From assembly GCF_024436055.1 (NCBI RefSeq), contig NZ_JANFNH010000019.1:1-64000 (forward strand): a stretch of 64,000 nucleotides of DNA. The letters are read 5' to 3'. The DNA comes from Streptantibioticus rubrisoli (GTDB lineage: Bacteria; Actinomycetota; Actinomycetes; Streptomycetales; Streptomycetaceae). Under the pieces are notes generated by a model. The model had not been told where the DNA came from. It did no database searches and worked only from the letters and a program-made list of their open reading frames with translations. A program made the position numbers and the translations under genes. Below, piece by piece: positions 56,946 to 64,000 of the stretch. Numbering within the stretch: position 1 is the first letter of the stretch; each line of letters opens with the position of its first letter.

Positions 56946-58844
56946 GTGGCTGGAAGTGCTGCGTCGCTGCTGAGCGTGCCGGTTCGGACGCTGGGCCGTC
57001 TGGCTCCGACGGATCAGGCGCGCGGCACGCTGTTGACTGTGACCCGAGCAGGGACTGGCGGGATGGAAGCGCTCGGCAGGGCAGGCTTCCGTGCGACCGG
57101 GAGCGTTGCGACGATGGCCGCCAAGACGGCTGGCGGGGCGATGGCCGGGGTGACCAGGGCGGGGCTGCGCACCGCGGGAGGGACGGCGCGCATGGCGGTG
57201 TCGACGGCCCGGTACGGTGCCACGACGGCTGCGGGGATGCCTGGCCGCGCGGCGCGGGCTGGGCGCGCCCTGGTCGACTTTCATCCGCGGCGGCGCGCCC
57301 GTCGCGTCTGGACGGGGCATGACCGTGCGCACATCGAGGTACGGGGTCTTGAGCACGGAGGCCGCAGGCGGGAGCGGCTGGCCACAGGGGTGACCAGGTC
57401 GCTGCGGCGGCTGAACGGGGTGCGCTGGGCGGAGGTCAACGCCGTGACCGGTCAGGTGCTGCTGTCGTTCGACGAACGCCGGATCGGTGTCGACCGGTTG
57501 CTGGAGGCGGTCAGGTCCGCCGAGAAGGCACAGGGCGTCCAGGACGATGAGTTCGCGTGGGCACAGCCCGTCACTCCGGGCGACGACGCGGCAGTCGCCG
57601 CCACGGCGATGGAACTGCTGGTCGACTGTGCCGCGGTATCCGCCGCGGCGGTGCTGCGGATCTTCCGTTTGCCATCGCTGCCCCGGGGAGTGCCCGCACT
57701 CGTGGCCGCGCTGGAGCTGGAACGGGAGCTGCGGGGGCCGTTGGTGCGTCGCATCGGACCGTTCGAGACCGACTTCCTGCTCTCGCTGGTGAGCACGACA
57801 GTCAACGGGCTGTCCGATGGGATCGGCATGCCAGCGGTCGACGCGGTCAACCGGATGCTGTTGCTCGGCGAGGCCAGGGCCCGACGTCAGGTGTGGGAGG
57901 GACGTGAGCGGGACCTGTGCCCGGGTCCGAACTGCGTGCCGCACACCAGGCCGCCGAGGCACATGCGCGGCAGGGCCCGGCCGCCCGGCCCCGTCGAGCA
58001 GTGGGAGCAGTTGCTGGCGCCGTTCGCCCCGCTCACTGCGGCTTCGGTACTCGTGCTGACCGGTAGCCCTGGACGGGCGGCGGACGCGTTGCTCGCCGCC
58101 GTGCCGCGGGCCGCACGCTACGGCCGAGAGGGTTTCGCCTCGGCGGTCGGACGCGACCTGGCCCGGCGCGGCGTCGTACCGCTCGACCCGTCGGTGCTCC
58201 GCCTGCTCGACCTGGTCTCCGCCATCGTGATCGACTCCGACGTTCTCCTCGACGGCCAGCCAGTCGCCGAGCGCAGGCTCAACCCGCTGGCCGCCTCGGT
58301 ACTGGTCGCGGCGCGCTCGGGCAGGGCGCGGGTCGTGCTCACCGATGACGACCGCATCGGGAATCTACTCTCGGCGGCCGACCAGATCACCGATCCCGCC
58401 GAGCCCCTCGCCGACCGGGTACGCGACCTGCAGCGGCAGGGCGAGGGCGTGCTGGCGGTCTCGGGCACGGACGCCGAGGCACTGGCCGCCGCGGATGTCG
58501 CCGTCGCGGTGCCCGAAACCCCCGGCGCCGAGGCCTCGTGGTCGGCGGACCTGGTCTGCGCGGCCGGCCTGGAGGACGTGTGGCGCATCCTGCGCGCGGT
58601 GGCGGCGGCCGACCCGGTCTCACAGCGCTCGGTACGGTGCGCGCTGGCGGGGTCCGCGTTCGGAACGCTGTTCGCCCTCGTCGGGAGGCGGCGAGGCATT
58701 ACACACGCCATGACGCCTGTGCACACAGCAAGCCTGATCGCCCTACTGTGGGGGGCTACGACTGGCCGCCGCGCCACCCGAGGGCCTGCGCCCACTCCTG
58801 GCGTTTCGAGGAGCGCCAACCGGGAGGACACAAGCCGCCGCTGA
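56946..58844 (+). CDS. N-terminal half of a CtpI-like P-type ATPase (lacks the catalytic half)
   Basis: 632 residues from the GTG at 56946 (start uncertain). Residues 130-200 resemble a heavy-metal-associated-like domain (RLNGVRWAEVNAVTGQVLLS). Hydrophobic helices follow, then VLRLLDLVSAIVIDSDVLLD in the place of the P-type D-K-T-G-T phosphorylation loop, and DAEALAAADVAVAVPETPGA resembling the hinge G-D-G-x-N-D region. Mycobacterial CtpI-like proteins (~1500 residues) have such a degenerate first half followed by an active ATPase. Here the frame ends at the expected junction (HAMTPVHTASLIALLWGATT) and no second half follows. Probably truncated and non-transporting. Confidence 0.65.
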   Translation: MAGSAASLLSVPVRTLGRLAPTDQARGTLLTVTRAGTGGMEALGRAGFRATGSVATMAAKTAGGAMAGVTRAGLRTAGGTARMAVSTARYGATTAAGMPGRAARAGRALVDFHPRRRARRVWTGHDRAHIEVRGLEHGGRRRERLATGVTRSLRRLNGVRWAEVNAVTGQVLLSFDERRIGVDRLLEAVRSAEKAQGVQDDEFAWAQPVTPGDDAAVAATAMELLVDCAAVSAAAVLRIFRLPSLPRGVPALVAALELERELRGPLVRRIGPFETDFLLSLVSTTVNGLSDGIGMPAVDAVNRMLLLGEARARRQVWEGRERDLCPGPNCVPHTRPPRHMRGRARPPGPVEQWEQLLAPFAPLTAASVLVLTGSPGRAADALLAAVPRAARYGREGFASAVGRDLARRGVVPLDPSVLRLLDLVSAIVIDSDVLLDGQPVAERRLNPLAASVLVAARSGRARVVLTDDDRIGNLLSAADQITDPAEPLADRVRDLQRQGEGVLAVSGTDAEALAAADVAVAVPETPGAEASWSADLVCAAGLEDVWRILRAVAAADPVSQRSVRCALAGSAFGTLFALVGRRRGITHAMTPVHTASLIALLWGATTGRRATRGPAPTPGVSRSANREDTSRR

Positions 58845-58995
58845 GCCCGTCTTTTCCTGTCGCCGCTAAACGCTTGCTTCCTGCCCGAACCTCATGACCA
58901 GCAACACCTAGGTCAGCGCGATCGACGAGGCCGAGGAGTCAGAGGGCGCCGGTACGTTCGTACCGCCGCGAGGAGGACAAGGCCGTTCTTCCCCG

Positions 58996-59318
58996 TCAAG
59001 CGGAGAAGAACCTCCTGCTAGCCCTACCTGACTCGCCGTCACCTCTGGCTCCCAATAGTGCTGCTCCCAAACGGGCGAAAGCTATCCAGGGGTGATGGGC
59101 GTGACACAGGACGATCCTCTCGCCTGCGCCTCCGACGACCGTTGCGCTGTGGAAGGTCCGGGGGTACGCCTGTTCCTCCACCTCACCCACTTTGCCTCCG
59201 GCGAGGCGGGCAGCGGCATACAGAGCGGCGCGGAACGCCCGCAAGTCAGTCTTCGGGAGCGGGCCCTCCTTCGTCGCCCCCCGCGGCAGCGCCTCTGTGA
59301 CGGAGCACAGGATCAGAC
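58996..59318 (-). pseudogene. Remnant of a small conserved hypothetical gene
   Basis: A minus-strand frame opening after a TGA near 59320 reads LILCSVTEALPRGATKEGPL, DLRAFRAALYAAARLAGGKV, HSATVVGGAGERIVLCHAHH and PWIAFA. Composition and codon bias are those of a real protein. There is no ATG or GTG start, only a TTG at 59244. After P-W-I-A-F-A the sequence degenerates to an Arg/Gly/Ser-rich tail. It appears truncated at both ends. I recall similar short streptomycete proteins but cannot name the family. Confidence 0.45.
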
Positions 59319-59773
59319 GAAGCCGCCTTCATGTCCGCCGAACCGCGAAAGCACTGATCAAGTTCGGGACGCGTTCGATGCCGGACCTTAAGCAAGGACC
59401 TTAAGCAACAAGCTACTGTGATCCGGGTTTTCAGGCAGAGCTTCAGCGGGCGGATGTCGACGTCAGAGTCCGGCGGGGCGGCACGTCCACCGGGCCGGTG
59501 CTACCGGGCGGAAGGTTCCTCCCAACCACACGGGTCAGACTCGCGCCCGCCCCCTACCCGCGTCGGCCAACGCCTGTGCCCGCCCACCAAGTTCGGATCG
59601 CGGCCGGGGCACAGGATGGATCCGATGAACGTCTCCGGGTGGATTGCGGGTAGCGGCGCGGAGGCCTCCACGGTGGCGTTGCAAGGCATGGACCGGCCAC
59701 CGACCGTTGAGCCCTTGGCCATTGGTCCATGTCATGATCATGGGGCAGCCGATCCTCCAGGGGGACCATGCCC
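59319..59773. other. Intergenic stretch with a short tandem repeat
   Basis: No gene supported. A 13-base direct tandem repeat GGACCTTAAGCAA occupies 59383-59395 and 59396-59408. The promoter for the GT2 gene lies at the right end. Confidence 0.45.
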
Positions 59774-60505
59774 ATGCGAACCATCAGCGTCATCACCGCC
59801 GTACACAACGGCGGCCACCAGTTCCTCGGTGACGTCTACGAATCCCTCCGCGAGCAAAAGCTACCGGACGACTGGCAATGGCAATGGTGTGTGCAGGAGG
59901 ACGGCACATCCGGTATTCCCGCGAACAGCCTCCCCGATGACCCCAGGATCACGCTGGGCACAGGACTGCCAGCGCGCATCGCGGTGACGCGCACTCACGC
60001 CCTCGCCCGCGCGACAGGAGAACTGATCCGGACGCTGGACGCGGACGACATGCTGCTGCCGGGTGCGCTGGAGCGGGACATAGAGACGCTCGAACGCGTT
60101 CCGTGGTGCGTGTCCGCCTGCGTCGACCTCCATGAGGATGGCAGCACCGCACCCGGCCCCTACGATCCTCCGGGCGGCCCGGTGGAGCCCGGGCGTTTCT
60201 ACCGTGAGGTGATGGAAGGCCGCCTGTCCGTCCAGGCGGTCACATTCGCCGCCCACCGGCGCCTAGTGCTCGCGCTGGGCGGCTGGCAGGCGTTGTCCGG
60301 AGCCGAGACCGTGGCCCTGCTCCTTGCCGCGGAAGCCGTGGCACCCGGCGAGTTCATAGCGGAGCCGAGCGTGCTGTACCGCAAGCATCCCAACCAGACG
60401 ACGGCGTCGGACCACTACTGGGAGCCGACTGAAGCGGCAACTCGAATAGAGGCCCTTTTGCAACGTGCCAGCGCGCTACGGGAGTTGGGCTGGGCGTGGC
60501 ATTAG
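59774..60505 (+). CDS. GT2-family glycosyltransferase
   Basis: 243 residues from the second ATG (59774), which has AGGGGG about 9 bases upstream; the ATG at 59768 lies only 2-3 bases from that site. GT-A fold: TISVITAVHNGGHQFLGDVY at the nucleotide-binding start, then TRTHALARATGELIRTLDAD with D-A-D-D as the DxD metal site. It is truncated relative to many GT2 enzymes but complete for the compact group. The acceptor is unknown. It stands alone between small genes. Confidence 0.82.
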   Translation: MRTISVITAVHNGGHQFLGDVYESLREQKLPDDWQWQWCVQEDGTSGIPANSLPDDPRITLGTGLPARIAVTRTHALARATGELIRTLDADDMLLPGALERDIETLERVPWCVSACVDLHEDGSTAPGPYDPPGGPVEPGRFYREVMEGRLSVQAVTFAAHRRLVLALGGWQALSGAETVALLLAAEAVAPGEFIAEPSVLYRKHPNQTTASDHYWEPTEAATRIEALLQRASALRELGWAWH

Positions 60506-60755
60506 CCGTGCCGTTCTCTCCTGGTCGTTCGCTGCTTCGCGCTCGTTCGCGGCTGTCCGCCACGCGGTGCCGCCGACCCGCACGGTCGCCCGGTGGCAGG
60601 GCGGTGGCGGCGCCCGGCGTGCGCCACGTCGAGCGCGGACCAGGCCTGCGGCCCGGTCGAGGGAGGAAAGTCTGCGAGGCGCCCGGGCATAGGCGAGCCC
60701 CGCCCCAGCAGGACGCGACTGTGCACGGCCGCCCGACACGTCCGAGTATTGAAGG

Positions 60756-61415
60756 GTGAGGGATGACTGCCACGGACGGCATGAGCCCGGCCCGGAGGAC
60801 CTGGTAAGGGCCGCGTGCGCTGCTGGCGTAGCCGATGAGCACGTCCTCGAAGCGCTACGCCGTACCCCGCGAGCCGCCTTCGTCCCCGCCACCCACCAGG
60901 CCATGGCGTACCAGGACGTGCCGGTCCCCCTCCCCCACAGCCAGGTGACCACCCAACCTTCGCTCACCGCGCAGATGGTCGCGGCCTTGCAACTCACCGG
61001 CACCGAACACGTGCTGGAGGTCGGCACAGGCTATGGGTTCCAAACCGCGCTCCTCGGCTGCCTCGCGGCCGAGGTCGTCAGCGTGGAGCGGTGGCCGGAC
61101 ATGGCCGAAGAGGCCCGCCGCGCCCTGGCCGGGCAGGGCCTGGAGAACGTCGAGATCATCGTCGGCGACGGCACGCTCGGCGTGGCGGCCCGCGCTCCGT
61201 ACGACGCCATTGTCGTTTCTGCCGCCTTCCCGCATGTACCGCCGCCGTTGGTCGAGCAGCTTCGGATCGGCGGACGGCTCGTTCAGCCGATAGGGCCGGG
61301 AGGCCAGGAGGCGGTCGAGCGGTACGAGCGCGGTGCGCACGGCCTGGGATCTCCGCGGTTCATCACCTCGGCGTGCTTCGTACGCCTCTATGGTGAGCAC
61401 GGCTACCCGCCATGA
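60756..61415 (+). CDS. Protein-L-isoaspartate O-methyltransferase-like
   Basis: 219 residues from the GTG at 60756. The Pcm fold has RRTPRAAFVPATHQAMAYQD, the acceptor-binding QPSLTAQMVAALQLTGTEHV and the SAM motif VLEVGTGYGFQTALLGCLAA. EVVSVERWPDMAEEARRAL, EIIVGDGTLG and YDAIVVSAAFPHVPPPLVEQ follow. It repairs isoaspartyl residues in damaged proteins, or in streptomycetes serves in RiPP or other peptide methylation. No RiPP precursor was seen nearby. Confidence 0.88.
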   Translation: MRDDCHGRHEPGPEDLVRAACAAGVADEHVLEALRRTPRAAFVPATHQAMAYQDVPVPLPHSQVTTQPSLTAQMVAALQLTGTEHVLEVGTGYGFQTALLGCLAAEVVSVERWPDMAEEARRALAGQGLENVEIIVGDGTLGVAARAPYDAIVVSAAFPHVPPPLVEQLRIGGRLVQPIGPGGQEAVERYERGAHGLGSPRFITSACFVRLYGEHGYPP

Positions 61416-61645
61416 ACAGGCCGCGTGCAACACACGACAGCCGCCTGCTGCTCCGCCACCGTGGTCGGGTGGTTCTGATGCCGCTCGCATCCTCACACCT
61501 CCGCCAAGCATCGGGGCTGGGCAGCGATCAGCTGTGCAGCGATCCCAAATCAACTCCGCGTCCGATGAAGGGCGTTGGATGCGGGGCTTGCAACGGGCGT
61601 TGCGAGAGCGCCGATCGCGATGCGTCATGCGTAAGGTGGTGAACC

Positions 61646-62044
61646 ATGGCTGGCGAAAGTGATCTGCAGAAGTTGCTGAGCGGCATGCGCCCTGAGCTGA
61701 ATCCGGGCCGGTATGTGTTCACCACGGTCGAGGGCCGAGTGCCGTCCGGCGTCCCCCCTGTGGTCACGGTTGCAGAGCAGGAGGGGCTGACCGTGGTCGC
61801 CCACCAGGAAGAAGCGGATGCGGCTGGGTTGGCGTACGACTACGTATCCGGGTGGATCACATTGCGTATCCACTCCGCGCTTGAGGCGGTCGGGTTGACC
61901 GCCGCAGTCTCGAAGGAACTAGCTGCCGCCGGTCTGAGCTGCAACGTCGTGGCCGGGTTCCACCACGACCACCTGTTCGTGCCCTACGAGAACGCCGACG
62001 AGGCGGTAGCCATCCTGGAGACTCTGGCGCGGCGCTCCTCCTGA
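61646..62044 (+). CDS. ACT-domain protein (DUF2241 type)
   Basis: 132 residues. LQKLLSGMRPELNPGRYVFT (N-terminus), TVEQ-type strand VVTVAEQEGLTVVAHQEEAD, ITLRIHSALEAVGLTAAVSK and CNVVAGFHHDHLFVPYENAD match the paired ACT-like fold of the DUF2241 family. Members may bind amino acids. The start is the ATG at 61646. Monocistronic; function unknown. Confidence 0.87.
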   Translation: MAGESDLQKLLSGMRPELNPGRYVFTTVEGRVPSGVPPVVTVAEQEGLTVVAHQEEADAAGLAYDYVSGWITLRIHSALEAVGLTAAVSKELAAAGLSCNVVAGFHHDHLFVPYENADEAVAILETLARRSS

Positions 62045-62197
62045 CCCGCCGTGCGCCGGATGGGCTGTCGAGGGGCGGCTGCTGGAGAGATGTCCAGCAG
62101 CGCAGGAGTGACAGGGAACCGAACACAGCACCCGCGGCAGGCACCATCACGGCGGCCGTCCCGCTGCGGCGCTTGCCCTCCTCCATATGCTGGTCCC

Positions 62198-62677
62198 ATG
62201 GCCGACACACACAGCTATCAAGTCACGGTCGAGTGGACGGGCAACCTCGGTTCGGGAACCGGCAGTTACCGCTCATACAGCCGCGATCACGAGATCCTGG
62301 CAGACGGCAAGACGCCGATCGCTGCCTCATCCGATCCGGCCTTCCGTGGTGACCGGAAGCGCTGGAACCCGGAGGAGTTGCTGGTTGCGTCCGTCGCCCA
62401 GTGCCACATGCTCTGGTATCTCCACCTCTGCGCCACCGACGGCGTGGTCGTCGTTGACTACGAGGATCGCGCTCACGGGGTCATGACCATGGACGAGAGC
62501 GGCGGGGGCGGCCAGATCACAGAGGTTGTTCTGAGTCCTGAGGTGACCGTCACTGACCCATCGATGGTGGAGAAGGCTCTCGCGCTCCACGGTGATGTGC
62601 ACTCGGTGTGTTTCATCGCCCGGTCGGTGAACTTTCCCATCCGCCACAGCCCTGTGATCCGGGTTCAACGCGACTGA
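62198..62677 (+). CDS. OsmC-family peroxide-resistance-like protein
   Basis: 159 residues, normal for OsmC/Ohr-like proteins. It reads YQVTVEWTGNLGSGTGSYRS, WNPEELLVASVAQCHMLWYL with the first redox Cys, and HGDVHSVCFIARSVNFPIRH with the second, so both catalytic cysteines of thiol-dependent hydroperoxide reduction are present. The start is the ATG at 62198. It lies alone after the ACT-domain gene. Confidence 0.9.
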   Translation: MADTHSYQVTVEWTGNLGSGTGSYRSYSRDHEILADGKTPIAASSDPAFRGDRKRWNPEELLVASVAQCHMLWYLHLCATDGVVVVDYEDRAHGVMTMDESGGGGQITEVVLSPEVTVTDPSMVEKALALHGDVHSVCFIARSVNFPIRHSPVIRVQRD

Positions 62678-63075
62678 GGCGTGTTGCCGAAGGGACCACG
62701 CCACGCAGAAGTCGTTGCGTGCTGGCAGCTTCTCACCGGCGTTTACCCTCGGGCACGTCATCGAAAGACAGCCGCCGCCCGCGGTCGATCCCACCTGCTT
62801 CGAGGACGATCACTCCCATGACTGCCGTCGACCCCTTCGGCTCTAGCCACCTCCCTTGAGTCCTGGACCTCTGCTGGAACGAGGGGTGGTTCACCTCCCC
62901 GCCAATCCGGAACTCGCAAGGCCAGCCTGACCGCACCAGGCGTGCTGGCGCTCGTCGCGGTCGATGGCAGGCGGGTTGTCGGCTACGAAAGACGGGCGCT
63001 GGCCTCGATTCGTCTGTACGCCCTCGCTACGCGCAGGCGTACCAGTGGATCGGCCGACCGCACCGCCCCATGGGC
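62678..63075. other. Intergenic stretch without a recognisable gene
   Basis: About 400 bases between the OsmC gene and the 3' end of the convergent sugar porter gene. No coding region is supported, and no strong terminator hairpin was found. Confidence 0.45.
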
Positions 63076-64000
63076 TCACCGCCCGCTGGATCGACGGCGA
63101 AGTGACGCGGGTGTGAGGCGCGCCTGCGCTTCGTACAGGTGGATGATCTCGTCGACCGAGAGCCCCTTCGTCTCCGGCAAGAACATGTAGATGAAGCCGA
63201 CCGCCATGACGGCCAGGCCCGAGAAGCAGACCAGCACCCAGGCCAGGCCGATCCCGCTCTGCCAGGTGGGGAACACCTCGATGACGGCGAAGTTCGCCAG
63301 CCAGTCCACAGCCGCCCCGATAGCGGCCGCGCGGCCGCGTACCGCTGTCGGGAACGTCTCGCCCTGGATGAGCCACCCTGTGCCGCCGACACCCACCGCG
63401 AAGGAGGCGATGAACAGATTGAGCCCGACCATCACCACGATGATCTGCGCCGTACCGTGCAGACGCCCCAGTCCGAAAGCGGCGATCAGGGCTGATACCG
63501 CCATACCACTGTAGCCGCCCATCGACATCAGGCGGCGGCCGAGCCGGTCGATGTACTTGAACCCGAAGTACGTCGCACCGACGTTGAGCGCCGACATGAT
63601 CGCGGTGACCTCCACCCCGGCGATCGCCGAGTCCACCGTCGCTCCGTGGCCGCCCGACTGGAACAGCGGTGCCAGCACGTGTGGGCCGTAGTAGAGCGGC
63701 ACGTTGATGCCGGTGATCTGCTGGAAGGTGAAGAACCCGCAGATCACCACCAGCGCCCGGCGCACTCCCGGAGTCCAGTCGCTGATCCGGGCGTCTCCCT
63801 TGCGGGCCTGCTCCTCCACACGCAGTTGCGCCGCCGTACGTTCCACCTGCTCGATCGTCACCTCGACGCCCAGTTGCCCCATGGCCTTCTTGACGCCGGC
63901 GTAGCGCCCCTTCTCCAGCAGCCACCGCGGTGACTCGGGCATCCTCGTACGCAGTACCAGCCCGACAAATGCCGGGACGGCTCCCAGGCCGAAGATGAGC
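63076..64000 (-). CDS. Sugar porter (MFS), C-terminal part (runs off window)
   Basis: About 308 codons are visible; the start lies beyond the window. It carries MPESPRWLLEKGR (PESPRWL, the sugar porter motif at the end of the first half), FQQITGINVPLYYGP and GETFPTAVRGRAAAIG, and ends with YMFLPETKGLSVDEI (PETKG). These are diagnostic of the sugar porter family that imports monosaccharides or polyols with protons. Six or more membrane segments are visible. Substrate not predictable. Confidence 0.93.
   Translation of the reverse strand, partial: LIFGLGAVPAFVGLVLRTRMPESPRWLLEKGRYAGVKKAMGQLGVEVTIEQVERTAAQLRVEEQARKGDARISDWTPGVRRALVVICGFFTFQQITGINVPLYYGPHVLAPLFQSGGHGATVDSAIAGVEVTAIMSALNVGATYFGFKYIDRLGRRLMSMGGYSGMAVSALIAAFGLGRLHGTAQIIVVMVGLNLFIASFAVGVGGTGWLIQGETFPTAVRGRAAAIGAAVDWLANFAVIEVFPTWQSGIGLAWVLVCFSGLAVMAVGFIYMFLPETKGLSVDEIIHLYEAQARLTPASLRRRSSGR

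Overview
The window looks like chromosomal DNA of a streptomycete (Streptomyces or a close relative). It is uniformly GC-rich with many GTG starts. It carries an actinobacterial-type ArgS, a gvpO-A-F-G-Y-J-L-S-K gas vesicle cluster in the streptomycete order, and a widespread Streptomyces intergenic repeat at 40424-40465. Assignments come from reading translations and motifs by eye; no database search was run. The mix of insertion sequences, truncated genes and niche functions suggests an accessory chromosome region rather than the conserved core.

Layout. 0-6.5 kb: 5' part of argS, a DUF1963-type gene, a small His-rich secreted repeat protein, a methyltransferase remnant, and an ArsR regulator with an MFS exporter. 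6.9-11.2 kb: an intact IS630 element, a secreted S33 peptidase, and an intact IS5-like element. 11.2-17.1 kb: a decayed operon with in-frame stops and frameshifts, a cofactor-free chloroperoxidase-like hydrolase, a frameshifted SnoaL cyclase, a flavin hydroxylase and an IS5 fragment. 17.3-20.5 kb: NAD-type malic enzyme translationally coupled to class II fumarase. 20.9-28.4 kb: IS21 remnant, a TetR/SDR pair with twin operator palindromes, a broken aldo/keto reductase and second SDR, an epoxide-hydrolase-like protein, and remnants of the IS5 element and of the DUF1963 gene. 28.4-30.4 kb: coupled patatin phospholipase and PlsC-like acyltransferase. 30.5-34.5 kb: nine gas vesicle genes, mostly overlapping. 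34.7-46.5 kb: truncated PP2C and carboxymuconolactone decarboxylase pieces, a mycothiol-dependent-isomerase-type protein, an Imm49 protein, a zinc-ribbon membrane protein, a truncated berberine-bridge-type oxidase, an SDR with a zinc-ribbon N-terminus, two VOC proteins around a minimal AraC regulator, and a short UvrA paralogue.

46.9-54.2 kb is the most distinctive block. A protein made of two TM-extracellular-TM-HAMP modules with no output domain is followed by PgsB/CapB, PgsC/CapC, a Tat-exported NlpC/P60 peptidase and a GT39 membrane glycosyltransferase, all on the + strand and tightly spaced. It reads as a poly-gamma-glutamate-like polymer locus without a CapA/PgsA gene. 54.2-64 kb: a divergent EamA exporter/MocR regulator pair, the N-terminal half of a CtpI-like P-type ATPase, a GT2 glycosyltransferase, a Pcm methyltransferase, an ACT-domain protein, an OsmC protein and the C-terminal part of a sugar porter.

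A recurring theme is gene decay. At least six otherwise recognisable genes carry one or more single-base indels or nonsense codons. Whether these are real mutations or assembly errors cannot be told from the sequence alone.
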